In this document: positions 27,087-35,381 of the stretch, piece after piece | How the letters are laid out: every line of letters starts with the position of its first letter | Numbering within the stretch: position 1 is the stretch's first letter | Assembly (NCBI GenBank): GCA_964247385.1 | Contig: CAXTUB010000016.1 | Span: 1 to 64,000, forward strand | DNA: 64,000 nt | Direction: 5' to 3' | DNA from: TMP-86 sp964247385 | Lineage (GTDB): Bacteria > Pseudomonadota > Gammaproteobacteria > Steroidobacterales > Steroidobacteraceae | Notes under the pieces: model-generated | Database searches by the model: none | What the model saw: only the letters and a program-made list of their open reading frames with translations | Told to the model about the DNA's origin: nothing | Position numbers and translations under genes: made by a program

Positions 27087-28339
27087 GCGCAGCGTCGGCG
27101 TACAGACCGGAATCGCGGGCCGCGCACCGTTTTTCAATCGAGAATTTGCCCGATGCTCCGCACGCGCGCCAGCTGAGAGCCGGGTTTCCCTGGCTGCGGT
27201 TCAGCGCCGATCTCGAGGCCGAATTCCGCCATTACCATCGCCAGGAAAATCTGCGCCATGTGCGGGCCGGCCTCGTCTTTGGCTTTGTGCTCACGCTTGC
27301 ATTCTCGGCAATTGGCGAGCATCTCATCGGAGCCGAGCTTGCTCGATTGCCCACGCTCTTGCATGTATTCGTGATGGCGCCTCTGCTCCTGCTCGTTCTT
27401 GGAGCGAGCTTCATGCAGCGCGGACAGCGCTATTTCGCGCCTATCACCATGCTCGGCTGCATTCTGCTCGGGTTGTGCGCCGTGACGACCCAAGTCGTGG
27501 CGATCAGCGGTGGGGCGCCTTCCATTTTTGCTTGCATGCTGCTCACGACGGTGTTCCTTTATTTCATGGTCGGCCTCGTGTTCTACAACGCGTTGGCGGT
27601 CAACGTCTTGCTGTTCGCGGCCTTTTTCGCGGCCGCCAATCGGCTGCAATTTCCCGCGGAGGTCTTGGCGTACGACGGGTTCTGCCTCTTGGCCGTGAAC
27701 CTCATGTGCGCCTACGTGGCGTACATTCACGAGCGCGGCGTGCGCGTGCAATTTCTCGAGGCCAACCTGTTGCGCGACATGGTGGCCCGCGACGGTCTCA
27801 CCGGAATTCGCAATCGGCGCATGTTCGATCAGCACATTCAACGCACGTGGGAGTTCGCCACGCGCGAGCAGCATCGACTCGCGGTGTTCTTGATCGATAT
27901 CGATTGCTTCAAGGGCTATAACGACCGGTACGGTCATCAAGCGGGCGATGAGGTACTGCGCGCGGTGGCGAATTGCCTGAGCCAGTGCGCGCGGCGGCCC
28001 CTCGACGTGGTTGCGCGTTATGGCGGCGAGGAGTTCGCGCTCGTTTTGTACGACGCGACCCGGGAATATCTGTCCGAGGTGCTACTGCGCATTCAGCGCG
28101 CGGTGAGCGAGCTCAATATTGCGCACGAGGCGTCGAGCGTATCGAGCCGTCTCACCGTGAGTATTGGAGCAGCCTACGTTCTGCCCGATGCGTCAAGAAC
28201 CTGCCAAGGCATCATCCAGCTCGCCGATGAGGCCTTGTACAGCGCAAAAGAGCAGGGACGCAATCGTGAGGTCGTCATGGAGGCGGAGTATCACAACTTG
28301 CAGACAGGGCGATTTCACCGTAAGCGCGAGCGAGCTTGA
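27083..28339 (+). CDS. Membrane diguanylate cyclase (GGDEF)
   Basis: 418 aa. The N-terminal half has about six membrane helices (residues ~65-220), a MASE-like sensor region I cannot name. The C-terminal GGDEF domain is complete: RDGLTGIRNRR, FLIDIDCFKGYNDRYGH and RYGGEEF. An intact product-inhibition site RPLD lies five residues before GGEEF, so it should make c-di-GMP from two GTP with feedback control. Translationally coupled to gshA, an unusual pairing. Its last 25 bases overlap, tail to tail, the metalloprotease gene on the other strand. Confidence 0.94.
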   Translation: MSAASAYRPESRAAHRFSIENLPDAPHARQLRAGFPWLRFSADLEAEFRHYHRQENLRHVRAGLVFGFVLTLAFSAIGEHLIGAELARLPTLLHVFVMAPLLLLVLGASFMQRGQRYFAPITMLGCILLGLCAVTTQVVAISGGAPSIFACMLLTTVFLYFMVGLVFYNALAVNVLLFAAFFAAANRLQFPAEVLAYDGFCLLAVNLMCAYVAYIHERGVRVQFLEANLLRDMVARDGLTGIRNRRMFDQHIQRTWEFATREQHRLAVFLIDIDCFKGYNDRYGHQAGDEVLRAVANCLSQCARRPLDVVARYGGEEFALVLYDATREYLSEVLLRIQRAVSELNIAHEASSVSSRLTVSIGAAYVLPDASRTCQGIIQLADEALYSAKEQGRNREVVMEAEYHNLQTGRFHRKRERA

Positions 28340-30444
28340 GCCGCTGCGCGCTCGCGCAGCCAACGCAGCAGCACGGCGAGGCCCATCGCGCCCAACCATT
28401 CGATGCGCACCGTCCCGCCGCCCGATTTTTTCGATCCCGTGCTCGAGCTGGCGGTAGCGACCGTGAAGGTCAACTCAGCCGAATCATTTTGCGGCGCGGG
28501 GTCGGCCTCGGCGCCTCGTACGCTGGCGCGCAAGGTGTGCGCTCCGCTCTGCACGGCCTGCGCATCGAAGTCGTAATCTCGGCTCGCGCCGGCGGCGAAA
28601 TTTCCGAGGCTGCAATGGAAGACGCCGCTGGATTCCATGCAGCCCGCGGGCGCCGTCACGCTCAAGCCCGCAGGCACGGTGATGCTCAAAGCTGCATCGA
28701 CGGCATCGATTTGCGAATGATTGACGACGGTTGCGCGGACCGACGCGGATGCTTGCGGCGCCAGTGTTTGCGCGTTGCTCGATAAGGAAACGGATAAGTC
28801 TGCTCCCGTTCCGACGTTGAAATCACTCTGCGTCGAATCATCGGTGCGATCCGAATCGACGGCCGCCTGCACTTCTCCGGTGATGGACGCAGGCCCCGCC
28901 GTGTCTGCACTGATGGTTGCGCTTACCGTAACCGAGTCGCCGAGCTGCATGGTGCCGATGGCACAACGGCCGGCATTGACATCGCACGTCGAGCCCGCGG
29001 CAACCAAATTGCTGAGCGACACGCCGCCCGTCAGGCTCACGGTGAAAGCCACTTGCGCGTTGGCCCCTCGCTCGGCGTCGACCGTGAAATCGACGGTGCG
29101 CGAATCACTCAGTGCCAGAGGCGGCGCGGCGGCTGCTAGCTGACGTACCGCGATGTTGGTGCCGTTCCCGTCGTAACGCGCGACGCACGTAGCGTTGCGC
29201 AGGTTCGAGTTGATGCTGTCCAGGCTGCACTGGGAGAGCGTCGAGCTGCCGTTCAGCGTGGTCGACATCAGATATTGGTTGGGCGGTGTACTGGCACACG
29301 CACCGCCCGCGTCGCCGTCATGCACGGCGCCAAAGTTGTGTCCGATTTCATGGGCGGCGATGAGTGCGCTGGCGGGATAGAGCGAGCCGCGCAATGGGTT
29401 TGGATGCGAACCTTCGCTCAAAGAGCTCGCGAAGTCGATGGTCTGCGCGCCGCAGTGGGTGGTATCCGGGCCGGGTGGGTCGCAGATGGAAGCGGTATAG
29501 GCGATGCCTACGGTGCTGCCATCGAGCGAGCGCCCAGTGAATAAATGCGCGATGCCCTGCGAGCGCAGCACGCTCTGCGAATTTTTGTAGGCTCCCACCT
29601 GGCACAAGAGAGTTGCGGGTACCGTGCCGGAAAAAGGCTCGGTGGGCGATGTAAAGCTGCGGATCGTGGTCACCGCGATATGCACGCCGAGCTGCGCACT
29701 GAAGATGCCATCGACCACTTGCAGATAGCTCAACGCGCGCGCATCGGCATCGGCGCCGAGTGCGCTCGTGAACTCGTAGTCCTCGATGGCAGCGACCGTG
29801 AGCTCCTTGCTCGCGGCCTGTCCCTCCATCGGCGGCGCAAGCTCTGCGGCGAGGCCGCGGTATGCGCTCAACAAGGAAACCGAATGCGACGCCTCCAGCT
29901 TTTCTGCTCCGCAGAATTCCCCGCTCAGCGGTGAAGTGGTGTCGGACAAACGATAGATGACATGCGCACCGGGCACGGCGGACAGTGCCTGCATTGCGAC
30001 CGGCGTAACGCTTTGCGCAGTCTCGATCACATACAGCTCATCGCCGTCCCACAGGACGCCGCGCCATTCGCTTCCGACCTGCATGAGCCTCAGCCACGAG
30101 CCGCTTCGCCCGATCACCGAGCCGCGATAGAGTTTGTAACGGCTCCATGCCTCGGGGTTTGCACGCGCGGCCGCCGCGATCATTCGATGGTTGTCTTCAA
30201 GCTGCAGCTCGAAGTGCCTGCCAAACGAATCAAAGCTCAGCGTCTCGCCGACGCGCACATCACGCCATCCAGAGGTTTCCTGAGCGTGCGCCCGCTGCGC
30301 AGTCCATGACTCGAGATACCGAATTTGCGCCGGTCCTCGTGGACCGGCATGCGCGCGCGAAATCCCGGCAATCAATGTGGCGGCAAGCACCGCGAGGCCA
30401 ACGAGGGCGCGCACACCGGTCGATTCGGGCGATTGGATCGTCAC
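28315..30444 (-). CDS. Secreted M12-type (reprolysin-like) zinc metalloprotease with C-terminal anchor
   Basis: 709 aa. Signal peptide at the N-terminus (ending SRAHA). The catalytic domain, residues ~200-430, has the metzincin zinc site HEIGHNFGAVHD with a following Met-turn candidate (YLMST). Residues ~450-660 are beta-sandwich repeats of DUF11/CARDB type (PQASASVRATVVNHSQIDAVDA). The end has a KKSGGG turn, one hydrophobic helix (WLGAMGLAVLLRWL) and a basic tail, a tripartite sorting pattern similar to GlyGly-CTERM. It probably acts at the cell surface or is released after processing. Transcribed alone. Confidence 0.88.
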   Translation of the reverse strand: MTIQSPESTGVRALVGLAVLAATLIAGISRAHAGPRGPAQIRYLESWTAQRAHAQETSGWRDVRVGETLSFDSFGRHFELQLEDNHRMIAAAARANPEAWSRYKLYRGSVIGRSGSWLRLMQVGSEWRGVLWDGDELYVIETAQSVTPVAMQALSAVPGAHVIYRLSDTTSPLSGEFCGAEKLEASHSVSLLSAYRGLAAELAPPMEGQAASKELTVAAIEDYEFTSALGADADARALSYLQVVDGIFSAQLGVHIAVTTIRSFTSPTEPFSGTVPATLLCQVGAYKNSQSVLRSQGIAHLFTGRSLDGSTVGIAYTASICDPPGPDTTHCGAQTIDFASSLSEGSHPNPLRGSLYPASALIAAHEIGHNFGAVHDGDAGGACASTPPNQYLMSTTLNGSSTLSQCSLDSINSNLRNATCVARYDGNGTNIAVRQLAAAAPPLALSDSRTVDFTVDAERGANAQVAFTVSLTGGVSLSNLVAAGSTCDVNAGRCAIGTMQLGDSVTVSATISADTAGPASITGEVQAAVDSDRTDDSTQSDFNVGTGADLSVSLSSNAQTLAPQASASVRATVVNHSQIDAVDAALSITVPAGLSVTAPAGCMESSGVFHCSLGNFAAGASRDYDFDAQAVQSGAHTLRASVRGAEADPAPQNDSAELTFTVATASSSTGSKKSGGGTVRIEWLGAMGLAVLLRWLRERAAAQARSRLR

Positions 30445-30531
30445 GGCGCGTTATAACAAGACTCGTGCGTACGCGGTGTAATGAACTTCACAGCGTGAGG
30501 ACACTCGACGCGTGCGGGCGCCGCTCGTGCA

Positions 30532-30547
30532 GGGCACGGGGCTTGCA
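30532..30547 (+). promoter_or_regulatory. Sigma-54 promoter of glnK
   Basis: GGGCACGGGGCTTGCA matches the sigma-54 consensus TGGCAC-N5-TTGC in 10 of the 11 defined positions shown, with the invariant GG (30533-30534) and GC (30545-30546) separated by exactly ten bases. It lies 67 bases before the glnK ATG, giving a leader of about 55 bases. Sigma-54 control through NtrC is the standard arrangement for glnK. I do not see a confident NtrC palindrome upstream. Confidence 0.78.
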
Positions 30548-30613
30548 GGGATGTGTGAGGCGTTGCACTTTGATACTGTGCCCTCAGAGGGAGCAAGAAA
30601 AACGGGGTCAGCG

Positions 30614-30952
30614 ATGAAATTGATCACTGCCATCATCAAGCCGTTCAAGCTCGATGATGTTCGTTCCGCCTTGTCCGAAATCGGCGTGTCGGGAATGACG
30701 GTCACGGAAGTCAAAGGGTTCGGGCGCCAACGCGGGCACACCGAACTGTATCGAGGGGCGGAATACGTCGTGGACTTCGTGCCGAAAACGCGAGTCGAGG
30801 TTGCGGTCAAGAGCAATATCGCCGAGCAAGTGGTGGAGGCGATCGCAGGCGCCGCGAAAACCGGCAAAGTCGGCGATGGTAAGATTTTTATTACGGATCT
30901 CGCCCGTGTCTTGCGCATTCGTACTGGCGAGACCGATCACGCGGCGCTTTGA
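30614..30952 (+). CDS. glnK: Nitrogen regulatory protein P-II
   Basis: 112 aa, exactly the family length. Trimeric sensor of 2-oxoglutarate, ATP/ADP and (by uridylylation) glutamine. The T-loop with the modifiable Tyr51 is present: GRQRGHTELYRGAEYVVDF. The B and C loops (AKTGKVGDGKIFI and RIRTGETDHAAL) are standard. Start at MKLITAIIKPFKLDDV. A sigma-54 promoter upstream argues for the nitrogen-starvation-induced GlnK rather than GlnB. Unusually, no amtB follows; the next gene is a quinone oxidoreductase 53 bases on. Confidence 0.96.
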   Translation: MKLITAIIKPFKLDDVRSALSEIGVSGMTVTEVKGFGRQRGHTELYRGAEYVVDFVPKTRVEVAVKSNIAEQVVEAIAGAAKTGKVGDGKIFITDLARVLRIRTGETDHAAL

Positions 30953-31005
30953 ATCCGTCCATGGGTTTTGCGCATGGAATCGTCAGGCCGTGGAGTAAGT
31001 GGCGC

Positions 31006-31998
31006 ATGAGCTCTCTTCCCTCGTCGAGCAAGGCCGTGGTCATTGAGCACCACGGCGGAGCCGAACAGCTGCGGGTCGAGAGCCTCGCGGTGGAGCCGCC
31101 GGCTTCGGGCGAGGTGCAAATTCATCAACGCGCGGCCGGTCTGAATTTCATCGATGTGTACGATCGCACCGGCCTCTATCCTCATCGGCTTCCGGCGGTG
31201 TTGGGCCGCGAGGGGGCGGGCGAGGTGATCGCGGTGGGCAAGCGAGCGAACCCGTGGAAGGTCGGCGATCGGGTGGCCTATGCGCTCAATCATCCGGGCG
31301 CCTATTGCGAATATCGCAACGTGCCCGCCGACCGGCTCGTCGAGGTGCCACAAGGCATCCCTTTGGAACAAGCCGCCGCCATCATGTTGAAAGGCCTGAC
31401 CGCGCAGTATCTGGTGCGCAGCACGTTTCGCGTCAAGCGCGGCGATTCCCTGTTGATCCATGCGGCTGCAGGAGGCGTGGGGTCCATTGTGGTCCAATGG
31501 GGCAAGTCGCTCGGAGCGCAGGTGATCGGCGTCGTTGGAAGCGAGGCGAAGGCCGAGCGCGCGCGCGAGCTCGGTTGCGATCATGTCATCGTCGGCACGC
31601 GTGAGAAGGTGCCGGAACGCGTGCGCGAAGTGACCGCCGGCCGCGGTGTCGCCGTGGTCTACGACGCGAACGGAAAGGACACGTTCCTCGACTCGCTCGA
31701 TTCGCTCGCGCCGCTCGGCACCATGGTCACGTTCGGCAATTCCAGCGGACCTGTGCCGCCCATTGCCCCGCTCGAGTTGAGTCAGCGCGGCTCGCTCTTT
31801 TTGACCCGGCCCAACTTATTCAATTACGTGCCTACGTCGCAAATTTTGCGCCGCAGGGCTCGAGAGCTGTTTGCCCTGGTCGCCGCGGGCCAGATTCGCA
31901 TTCCCGTGGAGCGCCGCTATGCACTCGATGATGCTGCACAAGCACATCGTGACCTCGAATCCCGGCGCACGGTGGGGTGCACTGTTCTGATTCCTTGA
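31006..31998 (+). CDS. NADPH:quinone oxidoreductase (QOR-type)
   Basis: 330 aa zinc-free medium-chain dehydrogenase/reductase. Signature: LNFIDVYDRTGLYPHRLPAVLGREGAGEV (the Qor pattern) and the NADPH fold IHAAAGGVGSIVVQWGKSLG. Reduces quinones one electron at a time in characterised members. The ATG at 31006 precedes SSLPSSSKAVVIEHHG; an in-frame start at 30949 overlaps the glnK stop region and is less likely. Sits between glnK and an Omp85 gene (44-base gap); functional links are not obvious. Confidence 0.92.
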   Translation: MSSLPSSSKAVVIEHHGGAEQLRVESLAVEPPASGEVQIHQRAAGLNFIDVYDRTGLYPHRLPAVLGREGAGEVIAVGKRANPWKVGDRVAYALNHPGAYCEYRNVPADRLVEVPQGIPLEQAAAIMLKGLTAQYLVRSTFRVKRGDSLLIHAAAGGVGSIVVQWGKSLGAQVIGVVGSEAKAERARELGCDHVIVGTREKVPERVREVTAGRGVAVVYDANGKDTFLDSLDSLAPLGTMVTFGNSSGPVPPIAPLELSQRGSLFLTRPNLFNYVPTSQILRRRARELFALVAAGQIRIPVERRYALDDAAQAHRDLESRRTVGCTVLIP

Positions 31999-32042
31999 AC
32001 GCCGCCACGCGCTGCTTGACAAAAAATCGGTAAGTTGCGGCC

Positions 32043-33719
32043 ATGAACCGGCGCGACGCGGTCGTTTTGGGCTCGATTTTGGCATTGCTCGGCAGCGTGT
32101 TCGGGCCGTGCGCGCTCGCGGCCAAGCTCACGGACAAGGAGCGCACGCATATCGGCGAGCCTCGTCCACCCGGCGTGCCAAGCGATGAGGACATGGTGGC
32201 CGCCGGCGCGATCATCGGAGATGTGCTCATCGACATCAACGATATCTTCAACACCCGCGATCCGCGCGAGAACAACGGGCTGTTCCGGCTCGCCAACACG
32301 CTGCACATCAATACCAAGCAAGTCACCATCGCGCGGCAGTTGCTGTTCCGCGCCGGCGACAAGTTCGATCCGCAGAAACTCGCCGAAACCGAGCGCAACC
32401 TGCGCTTGCTGTCCTATGTGTACGACGCCCACGTCACGCCGGTGAAATATCAAGACGGGCGTGTGACCGTGCTCGTGAGCACCAAGGACGTATGGACCTT
32501 GAGCCCCGGCATTTCGTTCGGCCGCTCCGGCGGCAAGAACACTTCGCGCTTCGACCTCGAAGAGTCGAATTTGTTTGGCTGGGGCAAGAAGATTCAGATC
32601 TCGCATGGGAGCGACGTCGAGCGCACCAGCACATCGCTTGACTATTACGACGCCAACTTGTTCGGCACGCGCTGGACCATGGACACCGCGTATGAAGATT
32701 CCGACGACGGCTCGGCAAAGATCTTGTCGATCGGCCAGCCGTTCTATGCGCTCAGCACGCCATGGAGCACGACGTTCAAGGCCTTCCGCATCGATCACAC
32801 CGTGCCGCGCTATTACATGGGAAATATCTTCGACGAATTTCAGCGCGACGAAACGTATTACGAGGCAAGCGGCGGCGTATCGAGCGGGCTCATCGACGGG
32901 TGGACCCGGCGCTTCACCGCAGGCGTGCGCTACGACCGCAAGAACTTCAGCCCTGCGCGCACGCTGCATCCTTCGCTCAACCCGCCACCGGACCGGACGG
33001 TGTCCTACCCCTACGTGGGTTTCAGCGTCGTCGAGGATGATTATCGCAAGGTCGGCGATCAGGATCAGATCGGCCGCACCGAGGATCTATATTTCGGCAC
33101 GCAGCTGAACGTGGAGCTCGGCTACTCCAACACCGCATTCAGCGCCACGCGCAATGCGCCCATCGTCAATGCGAGCGGGCAAAAGGGTCTGCAACTCACG
33201 CCCCTCACGCAATTGTTCTTGACCTCGACCTTCACCTCGCGATTCGAAAGCGGCAAGGCGCGGAATCTCTATCTCGACGGCACGGCCGCCTACTACTGGC
33301 GCTGGCATCGAGACAAGGTGTTCTTCGCTTTCTTGGGGGCAACCACGACCCATCGGCTCGACCCCGATGCACAGTTGACCATCGGCGGCGACAGCGGCTT
33401 GCGCGGCTATCCTCTGCGGTTCGAGACGGGCAACTCGCGCGCGTTGTTGACTCTCGAGCAACGCTTCTACACTTCCTGGTATCCGTTTCGCCTGGCGCGA
33501 TTTGGCGCCGCGATCTTCACCGATGTCGGGCGCACCTGGGGCAGCGGGCCGATCGGGAACAGCAACCCCGGCGCCTTGCGCGATGTGGGATTTGGCTTGC
33601 GCTTCGGCAACACCCGGACCGGGTTGGGCAACGTGCTGCATATCGACTTCGCTTATCCCATCAACGAGCCGTCGGTCAGCAAGCTGCAGGTCAATATTCA
33701 GACCAAGGAAAGTTTCTAA
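32043..33719 (+). CDS. Omp85/BamA-TamA-like outer membrane protein
   Basis: 558 aa with a signal peptide (ending ALAAK). Residues ~60-155 contain a POTRA-like unit (DVLIDINDIFNT, QLLFRAGDKFDPQKLAETERNLRLLSYVYDAHV). The remainder is a beta barrel (alternating aromatic strands such as YYDANLFGTRW, TAAYYWRWHRDKVFFAFLGA) with the conserved L6-loop-like GLRGYPLRFETGN and a C-terminal Phe for barrel insertion. It has fewer POTRA units than BamA, so is an accessory Omp85 member, perhaps lipid or protein transport. Role unknown. Confidence 0.85.
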   Translation: MNRRDAVVLGSILALLGSVFGPCALAAKLTDKERTHIGEPRPPGVPSDEDMVAAGAIIGDVLIDINDIFNTRDPRENNGLFRLANTLHINTKQVTIARQLLFRAGDKFDPQKLAETERNLRLLSYVYDAHVTPVKYQDGRVTVLVSTKDVWTLSPGISFGRSGGKNTSRFDLEESNLFGWGKKIQISHGSDVERTSTSLDYYDANLFGTRWTMDTAYEDSDDGSAKILSIGQPFYALSTPWSTTFKAFRIDHTVPRYYMGNIFDEFQRDETYYEASGGVSSGLIDGWTRRFTAGVRYDRKNFSPARTLHPSLNPPPDRTVSYPYVGFSVVEDDYRKVGDQDQIGRTEDLYFGTQLNVELGYSNTAFSATRNAPIVNASGQKGLQLTPLTQLFLTSTFTSRFESGKARNLYLDGTAAYYWRWHRDKVFFAFLGATTTHRLDPDAQLTIGGDSGLRGYPLRFETGNSRALLTLEQRFYTSWYPFRLARFGAAIFTDVGRTWGSGPIGNSNPGALRDVGFGLRFGNTRTGLGNVLHIDFAYPINEPSVSKLQVNIQTKESF

Positions 33720-33753
33720 GGGGGCAACGCAGCGCGCGTCCGCAGCCAAGGAC

Positions 33754-34236
33754 CTACGCCGCCCGCGCTTTCCTGCGCCGCGAGAACAGCCACAAAAAGC
33801 CGATACACACCGCGAAATTCAATACCCACCAGCCAAGCTGCCGCACCGTACCGGTGGCTTTTTCGGCAGGCTCGCTTTGCCTCAGCACGCCGCTCAAGGT
33901 TTCACTCGCGCCGCGCCGCGTCACGGCAAAATCGATGCGCGCTTCTCCCGGCGCGCTCAACTCCGGCGTCTCGACCGCATAACTTCCGTCCGGTTGCGCC
34001 ACGGCGGGAAGGCTGGCTCCGCGCAACGCGACGCGCACGGCGGCGTCGTGAACCGGTCCATTGTCGGCCACCTGACTCAAGTGAATGACCAAGCGCCGTC
34101 CCTCGACGATGCCCACGGCGAAATAGTGCTTCGATCTCGCTTCGACGCGAACGCCGGCGAAAGCGTGTGCCCCGCACAGAATCAAGGTGCATGCGATGGG
34201 CGCCAGACCGTGCAATCGGACGCCGCGCCCGCTCAC
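33754..34236 (-). CDS. Membrane-anchored periplasmic protein of unknown function
   Basis: 160 aa from a GTG whose first bases overlap the upstream DUF4337 stop (GTGA). N-terminal signal-like segment (HGLAPIACTLILCGAHAFAG), a beta-rich middle (VRVEARSKHYFAVGIVEGRRLVIHLSQ, RGASLPAVAQPDGSYAVETPEL) that looks Ig-like, and a C-terminal membrane helix (GWWVLNFAVCIGFLWLF) with a basic end. I do not recognise the family. Its coupling to the DUF4337 gene suggests they act together. A frame extending upstream to 34335 runs inside DUF4337 and is rejected. Confidence 0.75.
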   Translation of the reverse strand: MSGRGVRLHGLAPIACTLILCGAHAFAGVRVEARSKHYFAVGIVEGRRLVIHLSQVADNGPVHDAAVRVALRGASLPAVAQPDGSYAVETPELSAPGEARIDFAVTRRGASETLSGVLRQSEPAEKATGTVRQLGWWVLNFAVCIGFLWLFSRRRKARAA

Positions 34237-34766
34237 ACGAGGTAACCCGAGGCGGCCACCACCGTGCCCAATGCGGCGGCCACCATGCCGAAGGTGGTGA
34301 AAAACTTCTTGCGCGCCAGGAAGTACAACGAGCACAGCACGAGTCCGAGCTCGAGCATGCCCTCGCCCAGGTCGAAACGCAGTGCGCGCGTCTCGGAGTG
34401 CTCGGTTTCTGCGTCTTTGGCGCGCGCCTTCTTCTCGATGGCGTCGGCATCCTGCCCATAACGCGCATGCGCCGACTGTAGCTCGCGAAGCGCCGCTTCG
34501 AGTTGGGGCACGGGCGCGCTGCCCGTGGCGGATGCACTCAATAGCGAGGCGCCGACATCGCCGATGTACTGGCGAGTCTTCTTAGCTTGAAAGTACGTCC
34601 ACTGATCGTTCGCTTCGGTGCGATGGATGACGGCATCGGTGTGCGCGCGATGCGAAGAAATGGTGGCTCCGGACAACAGAATGCCGATCGCGCCGACCAA
34701 AATGCCCACGCGCCGCGCCTGCGGGTCATCCGGATGGTGGTGGGCGTGAATCTCGATCTCACTCAT
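34233..34766 (-). CDS. DUF4337 domain protein
   Basis: 177 aa. N-terminus is acidic/His-rich (EIEIHAHHHPDDPQARRVGILVGAIGILLSG) leading into one membrane helix, then the conserved NDQWTYFQAKKTRQYIGDVG segment that marks DUF4337, a coiled-coil-like middle (EAALRELQSAHARYGQDADAIEKKARAKDAE) and two C-terminal helices (LELGLVLCSLYFLARKK, TFGMVAAALGTVVAASGYLV). The family's role is unknown. Coupled to the following small membrane-anchored gene; located just downstream of ilvH on the same strand (21-base gap). Confidence 0.87.
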   Translation of the reverse strand: MSEIEIHAHHHPDDPQARRVGILVGAIGILLSGATISSHRAHTDAVIHRTEANDQWTYFQAKKTRQYIGDVGASLLSASATGSAPVPQLEAALRELQSAHARYGQDADAIEKKARAKDAETEHSETRALRFDLGEGMLELGLVLCSLYFLARKKFFTTFGMVAAALGTVVAASGYLV

Positions 34767-34787
34767 CGCCTAACCTGTGTAGCTTCC

Positions 34788-35288
34788 CTAGCCGACCGCA
34801 TGCAACCGCGGTGCCGCGTGCGCGATGCCAAGCACACCGCTGCGCACCACCTCGGCGATCTCGCCGAGGCGGCCAAGATCGGTAATGAATTGATTCAGGT
34901 GGGCCTCGGCGCCCGTGAGCTCGATGTAGGAGAGCGCGCCTTGTTGTGCGAGAACGCGGCCGCCGGCGGAGCGCGTGAGGCCTTGAATCTCATCGCTCCG
35001 GTCGGCGTCCGAGCGTAACTTCACGAGCAGTAGCTCGCGCGCCAGATGCTCCGCCCCGGTCATGTCCTCGACCGTGACTACATCGACGAGCTTCAGGAGT
35101 TGCGCGTTGATTTGGGCAATGACGGATTCAGAACCCTTGGTGACCAGTGTGATGCGTGAAACAGCGGGGTCTTGCGTAGGCGCGACCGACAAGCTCTCGA
35201 TGTTGTAACCGCGAGTGGAGAACAGGCCGGCCACCCGGGACAGTGCGCCTGACTCGTTCTGCAACTTGATGGCGATGATATGACGCAT
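34788..35288 (-). CDS. ilvH: Acetolactate synthase small (regulatory) subunit
   Basis: 166 aa. N-terminal ACT domain, MRHIIAIKLQNESGALSRVAGLFSTRGYNIESLSV, and the C-terminal IlvN/H domain (MTGAEHLARELLLVKLR). It binds valine and activates the catalytic subunit. Start at MRHIIAIK matches the family; an in-frame extension to 35363 overlaps the ilvB region. Notably it is divergent from the catalytic subunit gene instead of following it on the same strand. Confidence 0.95.
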   Translation of the reverse strand: MRHIIAIKLQNESGALSRVAGLFSTRGYNIESLSVAPTQDPAVSRITLVTKGSESVIAQINAQLLKLVDVVTVEDMTGAEHLARELLLVKLRSDADRSDEIQGLTRSAGGRVLAQQGALSYIELTGAEAHLNQFITDLGRLGEIAEVVRSGVLGIAHAAPRLHAVG

Positions 35289-35381
35289 GCGCGCAAGCAT
35301 ACAAAAAACTGCTAGGCTCGATGCGTGAAAGACTGGTACGACACCGCGAATCAACGTGCGCATGCGCTCGGTGGCCTGCCC

